Below, in pieces: positions 53,201 to 61,315 of a DNA stretch of 64,000 bases. A program made the position numbers and the translations under genes. Location: NCBI GenBank assembly GCA_961205875.1, contig OY540814.1, positions 24,372,151 to 24,436,150 of the forward strand, written 5' to 3'. This DNA comes from Sialis fuliginosa (taxonomy: Eukaryota > Arthropoda > Insecta > Megaloptera > Sialidae). The notes beneath the pieces are model-generated. The model saw nothing but the letters and a program-made list of their open reading frames with translations, had not been told where the DNA came from and made no database searches. How positions within the stretch are numbered: the first letter of the stretch is position 1; each line of letters opens with the position of its first letter.

Positions 53201-53922
53201 CACATAGTTTTGTAATGGGTGTAAGATACGTGTGTTGTTATATCAAATTAGCAGCATTCTTAAGAGCTTCATGAGTTTCTTCCACTCGATAAATATATTT
53301 ACCTTACTTTTTAGAATATTGCTGATAAAAACTTAATTTGTAACTTTATTTTTTTAACGACTTACTGAATAAATAATCACACAAAAATCGGTTCAATAGT
53401 AATTAATCTGTGTTATGTTATCTACTGCTTAGCTCCTTGAAGGAGTACTGTGTCTAGACTGTCTAGAGTCTAGAGCATTTGGTTTTTTTTTATAATAGTG
53501 TTCGAATTTACTCGGTACAAAAAGACAGACAGACAAAAAATGTCTTTTTTTGTGCGATTTTTATATGTAAAAGAGAATTTGCTTGAGATACACTTGGCAG
53601 CATCTATTTTAAGTCGCTGAATGTACTTGTCGCGCAAGCGTCAAGTTTATCATATGTACGATTTAATCCATTACATCTGTTAGTGTGTTGTCATTTATAT
53701 TCAGTACCTAGCAGATAGCATTAGCTAAAAGCTAATTTACTTTTGCACTTAAGCAAATTCTTTATAATACCGGGCATATATAAAACTCAAAAAAGCTCAT
53801 TGTACAGACAGATCCTAAACTAACGCATCATACATCACACGTGTAGTAATTTCCTGCAGCAAACTGCGTAGATTCCATTGTCTCCCCCGTTTACCTACGA
53901 TGCACCGACAGACAGACGGCAT
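31515..53922 (-). CDS. eIF4G: Eukaryotic translation initiation factor 4 gamma (eIF4G), whole spliced coding region
   Basis: Scaffold of eIF4F: it binds the cap-binding protein eIF4E, the helicase eIF4A, PABP and eIF3 and recruits the 43S complex in the cytoplasm. Joined exons, read from the high coordinate down: 53922-53895, 52700-52501, 50659-50573, 48937-48739, 48067-47817, 46993-46790, 45885-45433, 44292-44088, 38337-37558, 37226-37084, 36710-36621, 36543-36370, 36210-36073, 36014-35949, 35879-35733, 35673-35071, 34516-34258, 34101-33881, 33820-33568, 33505-33285, 32726-32613, 32546-32315, 31897-31790, 31600-31515. All introns are GT-AG and all phases agree; the total is 5262 nt, or 1753 residues plus stop. 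Layout: PABP-binding motif about 224-244, PAM2-like motif about 320-332, poly-Q 568-595, eIF4E helix with Y816, L821 and I822, MIF4G about 939-1185, MA3 about 1395-1510, W2 about 1580-1745. Only the first exon, and hence the start, is uncertain. Confidence 0.93.
31790..31897 (-). CDS. eIF4G: eIF4G coding exon 23 (W2)
   Basis: 35 codons, [20 protein letters not shown] then [16 protein letters not shown]. It is easy to miss because it is short, but without it the W2 domain would lack its 'L.WE...DP.EQ.GKGVAL' element. Acceptor TTATTTAG, donor GTAACG; phases fit both neighbours. Confidence 0.95.
32315..32546 (-). CDS. eIF4G: eIF4G coding exon 22 (W2)
   Basis: [20 protein letters not shown] to [14 protein letters not shown]2 core with 'IRAL.TAV', 'YL..LQ.Y' type helices and 'LQ.LYALQALI..LEHPP'. 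Last G joins GT of exon 23. Confidence 0.96.
32613..32726 (-). CDS. eIF4G: eIF4G coding exon 21 (W2 start)
   Basis: 38 codons, [17 protein letters not shown] to [10 protein letters not shown]: start of the W2/eIF5C HEAT domain (V.DWI). Phase 0 both sides. Confidence 0.95.
33285..33505 (-). CDS. eIF4G: eIF4G coding exon 20
   Basis: [20 protein letters not shown] to [10 protein letters not shown]: end of MA3 and the region before W2, including [16 protein letters not shown] (compare L.W..F......F). Confidence 0.94.
33568..33820 (-). CDS. eIF4G: eIF4G coding exon 19 (MA3)
   Basis: [20 protein letters not shown] to [16 protein letters not shown]3 helices with the diagnostic 'IDIP..W.YLAE' pattern (Cys for Tyr here). 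Last G joins CT of exon 20 to give Ala. Confidence 0.96.
33881..34101 (-). CDS. eIF4G: eIF4G coding exon 18 (MA3 start)
   Basis: [16 protein letters not shown], a Pro/Ala-rich repeat, then [20 protein letters not shown], the first helix of MA3, which contacts eIF4A. Confidence 0.93.
34258..34516 (-). CDS. eIF4G: eIF4G coding exon 17
   Basis: [20 protein letters not shown], then NKYAALEH and a Ser/Arg-rich end, SFNKSSFE plus one base. The L.L...G....W-G.GS and N.YAAL elements match the linker between MIF4G and MA3. Confidence 0.94.
34918..35049 (-). mobile_element. half MITE A in eIF4G intron 16
   Basis: Inverted left half of subfamily A: CACAGTTGGCGA and AAATTTAGAGCAGTGATAC (read on minus) up to the terminal CTTTATAATACCGGAC. 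The terminus lies about 22 bases from the donor site of exon 16 (intron starts at 35070). Confidence 0.8.
35071..35673 (-). CDS. eIF4G: eIF4G coding exon 16 (MIF4G end)
   Basis: 201 codons, [18 protein letters not shown]; holds [43 protein letters not shown] and [16 protein letters not shown], all hallmarks of eIF4G MIF4G. Ends in a polar linker, KLKSNKP. Confidence 0.98.
35733..35879 (-). CDS. eIF4G: eIF4G coding exon 15
   Basis: 49 codons, [18 protein letters not shown] then [14 protein letters not shown]: the conserved NFRKLL..RCQ.EFE element of MIF4G. Phase 0 both sides. Confidence 0.97.
35949..36014 (-). CDS. eIF4G: eIF4G coding exon 14
   Basis: 22 codons, [20 protein letters not shown]: the highly conserved [12 protein letters not shown] element of MIF4G. 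Very short exon, clear by homology. Confidence 0.97.
36073..36210 (-). CDS. eIF4G: eIF4G coding exon 13 (MIF4G start)
   Basis: [18 protein letters not shown] to GVIDLVFEK: first HEAT repeats of the MIF4G domain that binds eIF4A and RNA. Phase 0 both sides. Confidence 0.97.
36370..36543 (-). CDS. eIF4G: eIF4G coding exon 12
   Basis: 58 codons, [16 protein letters not shown]; contains [17 protein letters not shown], the conserved 'L.L.E-V.L..AE.AW.P' segment just before MIF4G. Confidence 0.94.
36621..36710 (-). CDS. eIF4G: eIF4G coding exon 11
   Basis: 30 codons, [17 protein letters not shown] to [10 protein letters not shown], phase 0. It corresponds to the linker with the PxFxxL-like element (PGFAKL) between the eIF4E site and MIF4G. 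Confidence 0.88.
37084..37226 (-). CDS. eIF4G: eIF4G coding exon 10 (eIF4E-binding helix)
   Basis: [21 protein letters not shown]816-x4-L821-I822 is the canonical eIF4E-binding motif YxxxxL-hydrophobic, and the W-S-P-x-N-P lead-in is typical of eIF4G. Continues [19 protein letters not shown]. Donor GTAAGT. Confidence 0.96.
37558..38337 (-). CDS. eIF4G: eIF4G coding exon 9 (poly-Q)
   Basis: 260 codons. Begins [13 protein letters not shown], then QQQQPL, 28 Gln, an Asn/Thr-rich piece, Ala/Val/Pro-rich repeats, the charged block [19 protein letters not shown], which resembles the eIF4G segment upstream of the eIF4E site, and KPRLPYAPG. Splits a Gly codon with exon 10. Confidence 0.93.
38180..38263 (-). 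repeat. in-frame CAA/CAG repeat, 28 glutamines
   Basis: Interrupted CAG/CAA trinucleotide run (TTG/CTG on the plus strand) coding 28 consecutive Gln in eIF4G, preceded by four Gln and Pro-Leu. CAA and CAG are mixed, which slows replication slippage; the length may still vary between individuals. Confidence 0.95.
38953..39279. mobile_element. hAT-type MITE in eIF4G intron 8
   Basis: Begins CAGCGGTTCCCAAATTCGGG and ends AAAATTTTGGGAAGCACTG. Flanks ATGTAATA (38945-38952) and CTGTAACA (39280-39287) agree at 6 of 8. 327 bp, no frame. Confidence 0.75.
42144..42156 (-). CDS. eIF4G: eIF4G alternative first coding exon (MAKK-R)
   Basis: ATGGCAAAGAAAC followed by the donor GTAAGT. The context is strong (ACA before the ATG, G after) and an in-frame TAA lies three codons upstream. 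The leftover C pairs with GG of exon 9 to make Arg, so splicing gives [14 protein letters not shown] and the rest of eIF4G: 1215 residues without the PABP-binding and PAM2-like parts. A GC-rich stretch with an arthropod initiator-like TCAGTT lies about 170 bases upstream. Known in mammals: eIF4G1 isoforms from alternative promoters. Here it is inference from sequence only. Confidence 0.55.
42290..42345 (-). promoter_or_regulatory. possible internal promoter for the short eIF4G isoform
   Basis: A small CpG-rich stretch in AT-rich intron with TCAGTT (42323-42328 on the minus strand), fitting the arthropod initiator TCAKTY, about 170 bases before the ATG of the alternative exon. No TATA box is clear. 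Confidence 0.3.
44088..44292 (-). CDS. eIF4G: eIF4G coding exon 8
   Basis: 68 codons plus one base, [14 protein letters not shown] to PIENTQ; the last G joins GG of exon 9 to give Gly. Polar, disordered. The following intron is the longest in the gene (5.75 kb) and contains the alternative first exon. Confidence 0.85.
44545..44600 (+). mobile_element. hAT-like terminus with G-run
   Basis: CAGTGGCGTCGCTAATGGGG followed by a G-rich run resembles the left end of common insect hAT MITEs. No matching right end was found. Confidence 0.35.
44876..45145. repeat. AAGTAC-rich repeat, copy 3 (eIF4G intron 7)
   Basis: Close to copy 1 in order of blocks: AAGTACAAACATAAGTA, GTACTTAAATTTATGTGATT, ACATTTGTATAAATTTGAAA, ACAAGTACAATAACTATG. 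Confidence 0.65.
45433..45885 (-). CDS. eIF4G: eIF4G coding exon 7
   Basis: 151 codons, phase 0 both sides. Begins [13 protein letters not shown], then a Lys/Arg-rich piece ([16 protein letters not shown]) and a Val/Pro/Met-rich low-complexity stretch ending LNVAQ. Disordered linker. Confidence 0.9.
46790..46993 (-). CDS. eIF4G: eIF4G coding exon 6
   Basis: 68 codons, [13 protein letters not shown] to VADSKLQ, phase 0 both sides. Its last residues SKLQ plus the first of exon 7 form a PAM2-like motif. Confidence 0.85.
47280..47785 (+). repeat. GGAACCC repeat, copy 1 (eIF4G intron 5)
   Basis: AACGGCTAAGTGTATGTTAG at the start, GGGTTCC..CTATGGAACCCTAAAAA at the end, with GACTGAAGGGTTAAAATCAA inside. 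The end is a small inverted repeat. Shared with 48310-48680 and 63000-63602. Confidence 0.7.
47817..48067 (-). CDS. eIF4G: eIF4G coding exon 5 (PABP-binding motif)
   Basis: Holds the basic segment [19 protein letters not shown] followed by acidic residues (about 224-244), which matches the pattern of the eIF4G motif that docks on PABP RRM2 (basic run, I.I..P..GK-I.E). The preceding part is Pro-rich. Ends SPPL in phase 0. Confidence 0.9.
48120..48260. repeat. AAGTAC-rich repeat, copy 4 (eIF4G intron 4)
   Basis: GAAAAAGTACTTGAAGTATT and CGTACTTCAAGTACTTTACT, partly palindromic. Confidence 0.5.
48310..48680 (+). repeat. GGAACCC repeat, copy 2 (eIF4G intron 4)
   Basis: AACGGCCAAGTGTG, ATAGGGTTCCATAGTCATT, GTTCATTATAATTTTCATTG and GACTGAAGGGTTAAAATCAA match copy 1. 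The 3' part is truncated. Confidence 0.7.
48739..48937 (-). CDS. eIF4G: eIF4G coding exon 4
   Basis: [19 protein letters not shown] and on to QTQPP plus one base; donor GTACGT. The last base T joins AC of exon 5 to give Tyr. Pro/Gln/Tyr-rich N-terminal region. Confidence 0.85.
48938..50572. other. eIF4G intron 3
   Basis: AT-rich, no recognised element. Confidence 0.6.
50573..50659 (-). CDS. eIF4G: eIF4G coding exon 3
   Basis: 29 codons, [12 protein letters not shown] to QPRNRQ, phase 0 at both ends, acceptor TTTTCAG and donor GTATTT. Too short to stand out as an open frame; found by splice sites and phase. Confidence 0.75.
50660..52500. other. eIF4G intron 2
   Basis: AT-rich, no recognised element or gene. 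Confidence 0.6.
52501..52700 (-). CDS. eIF4G: eIF4G coding exon 2
   Basis: Begins [19 protein letters not shown] and continues Pro/Gly/Gln-rich to GPISTM. Acceptor is TTTGCAG, donor is GTAAGA. Low-complexity N-terminal region typical of eIF4G; about residues 10-76. Confidence 0.8.
52835..53195 (-). repeat. dispersed repeat in eIF4G intron 1
   Basis: Inverted relative of 4893-5160: CTGCCATTACTGAATCATAA at one end, AAGCCCATCAATCCC and GCGACCAAGACTGGTACCAG at the other. Confidence 0.65.
53574..53777. mobile_element. MITE subfamily B, left end lost (eIF4G intron 1)
   Basis: Right half matches 27056-27373: GCAGATAGCATTAGCTAAAA-type block and GCAAATTCTTTATAATACCG then GGCAT. The left terminus is degraded (GAGAATTTGCTTGAG). 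Confidence 0.75.
53895..53922 (-). CDS. eIF4G: eIF4G coding exon 1 (proposed start)
   Basis: ATG and 28 nt coding for MPSVCRCIV plus one base, ending GTAG|GTAAAC, a good donor. The leftover G joins GA of exon 2 to make Gly, so the phase is exactly right. It sits in the only strongly CpG-rich patch upstream of exon 2, as expected of a promoter-proximal exon. The peptide itself is not recognisable. The start could instead lie in an exon I did not find. Confidence 0.45.
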
Positions 53923-53969
53923 TATTGCACACTGCTGCACCGACTAACCCAATTCAGTGACAGCAGCAT
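53922..53969 (-). other. uORF, 15 codons, stop overlapping the proposed eIF4G start
   Basis: ATGCTGCTG... reads 15 codons to TAA; the last A of the stop is the A of the proposed start ATG (TAATG). This arrangement allows termination-reinitiation. Confidence 0.4.
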
Positions 53970-54125
53970 GGCCGCTTGTCTTTCTCTCGGACGCGCCGCT
54001 AACCGCGTCCATCCGTCATCCCCTCTCTCTCTGGCTCTGACGCCGCAGCACAGGCTTGCTTGTGTGCGTGCACGTGGCGTCTAAAACCGTATACATACAC
54101 GGGTGCGTGTCGTACGTATGTATGT
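53923..54125 (-). promoter_or_regulatory. CpG-rich promoter and 5' leader of eIF4G
   Basis: Markedly GC- and CpG-rich patch surrounded by AT-rich DNA, directly upstream of the proposed exon 1. Read on the minus strand it contains three upstream ATGs (see uORFs). No TATA box is evident. The transcription start is not determinable. Confidence 0.45.
53944..54019 (-). other. two further short uORFs in the eIF4G leader
   Basis: ATG at 54019 (6 codons, stop at 53999) and ATG at 54012 (22 codons, stop at 53944), in different frames. They matter only if transcription starts above 54020. Confidence 0.35.
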
Positions 54126-54413
54126 ATACGTCCAGTGACGGATTTTAAATGGTTTTAGAGGGCAAATAAAAAAAAATTAAAGAGAACAAAAACTTACTTT
54201 CTGAATAATAATAAAAATAATAATAGCAGTCTGTCTGTCGCGTGCATAACGAACTCATATGTTTGCTGGGACACCGAAAATAATCGATATTTGATAATGA
54301 ATTTAAATTTTATTTATAACTTGATTTTTTTAATTGATTGCTATCTATAAGTCTATGGCAATATGAGCAAATATATTTGACAAACGGTGGAGTGGGATTT
54401 AATTGTATAACTT
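54126..54413. other. upstream of the eIF4G promoter
   Basis: AT-rich, no gene seen. CAGTGACGGATTTTAAATGG at 54133 looks like a transposon end. Confidence 0.4.
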
Positions 54414-54703
54414 ATGTCCGGTATTTGCTAGCTAGCAATTACATTCAAATGGAATATTAATTCTGTACTAGTATCTATGGATTAGTTATGGAATTTAGAG
54501 CAGTGATACTTCAACTAATTGTAACACAGCATCTTTCACCGTACAAAATAATTTTCATAATATCACCACTGTTTTAATACCGTTGGTGTTTACCTACAAC
54601 GCGTGCGCGAAACTTGTCAAAGTCTTCAACAAACTTCAAAAGAACTGTCATATAAGTTTGATATCTCACTTGAAAGTGCTTGCTAGCTAGCAAATTTGCT
54701 AGG
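54414..54703 (+). mobile_element. MITE subfamily A, copy A2
   Basis: Begins ATGTCCGGTATTTGCTAGCT (part of the terminus deleted) and ends TTGCTAGCTAGCAAATTTGC; the outermost right end is lost. The interior is nearly the same as 61359-61687. Confidence 0.8.
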
Positions 54704-56090
54704 TTCTAATTATCTTATTTTCAAATTGCAGTTGGCAATCGTTAAAACCAAAAACATTGACGAAAAAATAGAACTTGTTCTTATTTTCGACAATAAATTG
54801 AACTTAATGCGATTTTCAGTTGTTAATTTTAAGTACACATTAAATTGGTGGAAAACAGAGAAAAATAATATACAGGAAAAATGTATAAAAGTGCATTTTA
54901 ACATAAATTGACTTTCAATTGCTCTCATGGCATCAAAATTTGAGATTTTTAGCAAGTTCAAAAGAAAATTGACATTTAAACTTATTTTTTTGTATATGTA
55001 TGTAATAAGCATTCAAAATAAATTCCAAAATGATTATTAGATTAAAAAAAGTGTCGTAATCTACAAAAAAAAAAATTACAGCTATCAAATGACCTTAAAT
55101 TTGTAAAAATATTGTTTGTTTTTTTTTAAAATATTTATACAAAACAAAAATGGTCATCTAAAATCGAATTGAAAATTCATTTCTCATCAATTATTTCGAG
55201 ATCCCTCCCCCAATCACTGTTATATACATATTTTGATTCTTGATCAAATATATGAATATTTAAAATAAAATAAATCAGTATTTTTTCATGGCTAATCTCG
55301 GGTTATATAATATTTACGACAGAAACATATAATGATAAGTGGGGTCACTTTCAATTGTATTACGTAATGAGTGTCTCTCCCCCTCGTCATATTCCCTGTA
55401 TCCGCCACTGTACAGACGTGCGAATGGGGTACACACAAAGCCATGCTGCTGCAATCTATTGATCGATGTCTCTCTGCCATGTACGTAGTAACTTCAACTC
55501 CAGAAATTCGCAGAATTGGTCGAGTACCATTGATTCATTTCATCAAAACAATATTTTCCAATATATTTCTCAATTTTCCGAAACCATGTCATTATAATAT
55601 TATTGTTTAAAAGTCACTTTTTCTTGATTTTTTGCAGTTATATAGATTTTAGCATGCTGCATCGAAATATATCACCAAAATAAAAATCCGACCATCCGTT
55701 TAAATGTTACGCCGGTCATTTTTATTAGCACAATTTTTGAATAAACTAAAACTTTGAGTGGTCTCTGCAATTTAAAAATTTCAACTTTTCACATCATCTC
55801 TACCTCTATAGGAAGTTATATTTTTCTACATGTTACCTAGACGTAAACTCGAAAACTACTGAACCGATTTTAATGCAGTTGTCACCAATTTTTCAGTGCA
55901 TGTTCTTAGCTATTAATATTTTATGAAAACCTAATATTTAACATCAAAGTATAAAAAATCTTTTATTAAGTCGTCATTTATAAGAAACATAGTAGGTAAC
56001 CATTGAATAAAGAATTCTATAATTTACGGTTTTAATAATTTATTGATTTTATTAAGATGCGCTAGTTTTCTATATAATAAACATACTTTC
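54704..56090. other. gene-free AT-rich DNA
   Basis: A 100-codon and a 79-codon frame are open by chance on opposite strands and are not recognisable. Contains an 'AAAACTACTGAACCGATTTT' phrase at 55851. Confidence 0.5.
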
Positions 56091-56094
56091 ATTC

Positions 56095-57075
56095 ATCTTT
56101 ATGCGCAACTCAAACATTTTAACCAAAAATAGCATTTAATATTAATTTACAAGCTCAATTATAAAACTATAATACCTCAACGTCTTATTTTCATGTTTTT
56201 TTGTCGATATTTGTATGACGAGTTGAAGTTCACTGCAGGAAATTTCACTAAAAAATTTCAAATATTTGATTTCGTTAAAAGTATGTTTATTGTATAGAAA
56301 ATGACGTGAAAAGTTGAATGTTTCAAACCGCAGGTCTGTATCTCAAACCGTTCTCGAGATATAGCCTCTCAAAATTTTAGTTTTTTCAAAATTTTGAAGA
56401 AAAATGGCCATAACTTTTGAACGGGTGGTCGGAATTGATTTTAGTTGACGGATTTGGAATCAGCGTGTCAAAATCTATATAATGACATGTATAATACCTT
56501 AAGACTCGGGAAAAAAAAATTCACGAAAAATCGAAAAAATTCAAAGGGGTATACCTTAAAAAAATGTCGATTTTTGACTAAAAAAATTTTGTCGGATTTT
56601 AAAGTATTATACATGTCATTATATAGATTCTGACACGCTGATTTCAAATCCGTCAACTAAAATCAATTCCGACCACGCGTTCAAAAGTTATGGCCTTTTT
56701 TCTCTAAAAATTTGAAAAAACTAAAACTTTGAGAGGCTATATCTCGAGAACGGTTTGAGATACAGACCTGCGGTTTGAAACAAACAACTTTTCACGTCAT
56801 TTTCTATACAATAAACATACTTTTAACGAAATCAAAAATTCGAAATTTTTTAGTGATATTTCCTGCAGTGAACTTCACTCGTCATACAAATATCGACTAA
56901 AATACAAGAGAATAAGACGTAGAATCATTTAATTACTATATAAATATATAAGAATTTATTTAAAAAAGTAAAAGCTTGAACTTAAAGTGTTTCATAACTA
57001 GTTTTTTTTGTTAATAGGAGGGGGAGGATTGAGAAAATATGCTTCCCTTATTAAAAATTTCACGCCTCGCCACTG
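56095..57075 (-). mobile_element. palindromic hAT-type element, copy F2 (inverted, left end lost)
   Basis: Inverted relative of 5932-7304: right terminus CGCCTCGCCACTG, then ATGTACAT. The palindrome arms (about 56206-56545 and 56565-56900) are intact, without the 129-bp insert and arm duplication seen in F1. Confidence 0.8.
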
Positions 57076-57179
57076 ATGTACATACTTGCTTAAATAGTCT
57101 GGAGTCTAGGGCTAAGAAAACATACAAAACACATTGTACACCTAAAATTTTCTATTAATAATAATAAACCAATTTACCC

Positions 57180-57235
57180 AACCCTGGTCACACATACATA
57201 CATACATACATAAACATACATAATACATACAACTC
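57180..57235 (+). repeat. CATA microsatellite
   Basis: CATACATACATACATA and variants. Confidence 0.85.
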
Positions 57236-60200
57236 ATTATTGGAATGACGTTTTTCAACATTGAGAAATAAATACTTTGTTTCTGCGAAACAATACATTT
57301 TGTATACTCATTATTAGTTCATTAATACGGATTCTACAACAGTGAGAGTTTACAATCATTCAATAGCAACTCTACTTTTTGCTAAAATGATTTTAGCACG
57401 GAACAGATCTGAATACACTTTCTTTTCAATTAATTTCTTACAGGCAGGTATCTAAATAAACGATTAATACAGGAAAAAAACTACCATAATTCCAGGAGAC
57501 TTTCAGTGTACGTGTTTTTAATTTTATTGAAATAATATTTCTGACAAACTGATAAAAGATAGAAAATAATTAGTAAGGTAAAAATTATATAAATTTTTAT
57601 CTAAAGCATTTTTTTTCTAATTCGTATTGTTTCAAAAATAATTCTAAGAATTCCAAAACTGACAAAATTTAACCCGTGTGGCTATATTTTTTACTACCTA
57701 ACATTCAACAAAAAATTAGTAAAATAAAAAACTACAGTTTCTTAGTTTACTGCTAACTACAAATATAATCTCATAAAACCTTATCCGCTTAATGTTTCTA
57801 GACATCGACAATCCGTTTATCACAAAATTTTGTTAGACTTATCAGGCTTTCTCCGAACGCCCACAACTACGCCCAAATCATGCCCATATGTTAGTGTTAC
57901 TGCCCTTTTAAAATAACACACATATTATCTACTTATTTTATTAGTTATGGGTAAAGTATTGTCTTTCGCATGATTGTCGTAGATAAACTTATAATTTAAT
58001 ATCTTCAAATATTTCTTCATAAATTTCAATTATCAATATTATCAATCACAAATCAATATTATGTAGAAAAAAAATTGTTACAAAAATCAAATCCGATACG
58101 AATAAATTAACATCGACACGAAGTTTTTTCTTGAAGGTTTAGTATCACTAGGTCAGTGTCATTTTTTAAACTAGGTAATGTTAATGTAAGACAACGTACA
58201 AGTCGATAAATGTGAACAATAAGAAAAATTACCAAGCATGGTTAACTAATTATAAAAATAAATATACTATTTTTATTATTTTATTACAGGCTTTTTCTTA
58301 TCAGCAACATAAAACAAAAGTATTATATCATAAAAAGAAAAAAAAACTACAAATCGATTTTGTAATTTGTAGAACCCACGTTTATATATGTTTTTAAAAT
58401 AGGTATTAGTTTAAAATAATTTATTGATTGCATCATTCTTTTTATCAGGGATGGGGAGTCGCAGTTGGGGACTCGTAAATTAAACAGTTTTAGATGAAAT
58501 CGGTAGACTTCGTTATTTATTTTTTTTAAAGGAAAATGTATTTTCAAGATTTTCTTCTAAAAATCAATAAACAGAAACAACACGATAACTATAGATGAAA
58601 ATCCACTTAACATAAAACCCATGAAGAAGAAGAAGGTTAGGTAATACAGATTTCTGTATTAGTTATAAAATAAGTCGCGCATACAAATGTCACACATCCA
58701 TTTTTTTATCTAATAAATTTTTCGGGATAAAAAGTAACCTGTTCGTCCTCAGGATGCAAGCAATCTTCTTACCAAATATCGTCAAGAACAGTTCAGCTAG
58801 TAACAACAGACAGACAGACAGACAGGCAGACAGAGACACTTTCGCATTTATAATATTAGTATGGATAACAGTTTTCAGTTTTTAATGGACACCTATATAA
58901 AATATAAAATAATTAAATTCTAGATAAACTGTATATGGATGCATTGCATAGTTTAAGCTATTGCCACGTTAAAACACAAGAATAGATCTCCAAAATTAAG
59001 CCCTAAATGATTTTTTTTAAATAAGGTTAATGCATCAAATATATATTCAATCTTTCGACGTTTTTTCAGCCCTGATTCTCTGTACATTGAACTATTCAAT
59101 ATACTAATAAATATTTTTTTATATGGCAAAAATACATTACAATTCCTATTCTTACCAAATCTCTAAATTCGATTTTCTATTAGCCGCAACAAGCTTTAAT
59201 TTTTCTCTCCTGAATTATACAGAAGTGACATCTGTTTTTACCAAAGAACCACTTATATATAATATATTATACACTCATACTAAAATTTTACTCACTGAAT
59301 TGATCTATGTAACATTTATCTATTATACTGTCTCTATCATACAAATTCCTTATTCAAAGAGAGAGGTACAGATGCTGACTTCTGCAAAAGTACAAGCCAT
59401 AAATACCTTAATACTTAAGCAGATTAAAAGTTTGTCTGCTACAATTCACCTCATCAGACTCAGGTAGAATAGCAAAAAGAAAATCCAAACTCTGTACCAG
59501 TCAGTAACTAACCAACATTACCTGGCTTAATATCTGCAATAATATAGTTCGCTAAACTTTCAAACAAGAATGGAGAAAAGAAAAATCCTGAAATTGTTCT
59601 GAATAAAATCAATAAATTTTTCTTTCACTTGCAATGCATAAATATACAGAAAACATCACAATTTAAAGGGGGGTGGGGTTCAATTGTTAACTTATAATAA
59701 ATACTAACGCATTGTTACACGGAGATATAAATTAAATCTGTAATAAACCTATTAAATATTGTTTTCACTTATCTGACGAACGTTTTTTCCGACTTAATGA
59801 TATTTACACAAATAATGCACCTAAACCTTCTTCGTGAAAACCGGAATAAAATCCGTTCAGTAGTTCTGAGAAAATCGTGCACAGACAGACAGATCTACTA
59901 AAATTATTTTAACTTGTACACATGGGCGTGTAACCTAACCTACCCTACCCTTAGAAAATCCTTTGCAGACGACCCTGTTTATGCAATAAAAACAAAATTT
60001 GGCATAGCATTTAATCAGCAACCAAGTAACATGCACACATAAACTTTGATTTGTTGTCAAATAAAATTTATAAATTATTATTGCAATTTGAAAATAAGTA
60101 CATATTTCACTTTTGACATGACAGATACAAAATGCACAAGGTTACTATGGGAAAAAAAGAATTACATACACAGTAGCACAAGTGTTTCAATTTTAACTCA

Positions 60201-61315
60201 CAAGTATCAGAAAGGGCCTTGAAATAAGGCAAATTAAGGTCTGATGCAACGCAAGTTAATTATGGAGAAAAATAAACGGTTACGAATGAATGCCACGTGG
60301 TATTTCAGAATTATGATAGAAATAATAACTATGTGTATGAGAAATTTAACGCTTCCGCGATCTTCTAGAATAGTGGTCTCCAAAATTATCTGATCACGCA
60401 CCTCCTTAGGGGGAGTCCATTGATTACGTAAGGCTGGGGGGGGGGGGGGGGGGGGCATAAAACCTTAACCACCCTCAAGTGGTGGAGGGGATAGAGGACT
60501 TTAAAGCGTAACTTACGTAAGGTTTTCTAGAATTAACTATTTTAAACGCATTTTTTAATTGAAACCAGTTTTATATAATACTAGCTGTTACACATATTGT
60601 CTATCTGACATGACACGAAAACTACCGAACCGATTTCGATGGGATCTTCACTGTATGAAAGCACAGGACCCTAGAATTGGTGTGCGCTACTTGTTATAAA
60701 AATTTTGAAAGACACACGGGGGAAATTTCCAGTGCTCTATAAATATGTGCCCGTTTTCCTCTTACAACTGTATCGAAAATTCCAAGAACTATCTATAGAG
60801 GAAAAAATATAATGAAGAAGATACCGTACGTTCATTCAAACCACATATTGCATGCCCCCCCCCCCCCCTTCTTCCCATTCCCCCACCTGTTTCTAACGTT
60901 TGTGTGTACAGCAGCATTGAATGGAATGTTTTCAGAGAGCGAGTGTACAACAATTCGCCCGTATTCACGTAACGATCGGAAGTGAGCAACTGACAATTGG
61001 TAAAATGAAATAAAAATTAATTGGCATGTTAAAAAAACTTGTTCTGTTCAGCAGGCCGTGGCCGAGGCACAATCACCTCACTCGAATCGACCCATATACA
61101 GGCACACATTTATTATTACGTAATATACAGGGTGGGTCCAAAGTGAACAACACAACTTACAACTGAATATATACCACCTTAACCACAATAAAACAATGTC
61201 ACTCGACACGTGTTTCGATTTCAGTAAAATTCAAGAACTCGAAAATTCGAACTATAAAGCATCCCTACTAGTTATTAACCATAGTGACGTCATACTTTTT
61301 AAATAGCATATTATA
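57236..61315. other. gene-free AT-rich DNA
   Basis: No gene called. Contains the inverted dispersed repeat at 58730-58868, transposon phrases at 59820-59895 and 60600-60670, a 20-base G run at 60436-60455 beside GGAGTCCATTGATTACGTAA, and a 14-base C run at 60855-60868. A 114-codon frame at 59123-59467 is not recognisable. Confidence 0.5.
58730..58868 (-). repeat. dispersed insect repeat, copy 4 (inverted)
   Basis: Reverse complement of the same repeat: ends TTATAATATTAGTATGG, preceded by a CAGA microsatellite and the inverse of the GATCTTGACG..TTTGG block. Confidence 0.65.

Noticed and set aside
59123-59467. 114-codon plus-strand frame
   Set aside because: Composition is that of AT-rich chance frames, with no recognisable motif, no splice context and no neighbour support.
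59125-59587. Chain of exon-like pieces on the minus strand (for example 59522-59587 between TTTCAG and GTAATG)
   Set aside because: Each piece has an open frame and fair splice sites, but their phases do not fit together and stops appear when they are joined. At this AT content single pieces like this are expected by chance.
59929-59952. CCTAACCTACCCTACCC resembling insect telomere repeat (CCTAA)
   Set aside because: Only one or two imperfect units; not a telomeric array.
60234-60458. Minus-strand frame beginning with a proline run
   Set aside because: The prolines come from the 20-base G/C homopolymer in a transposon fragment.
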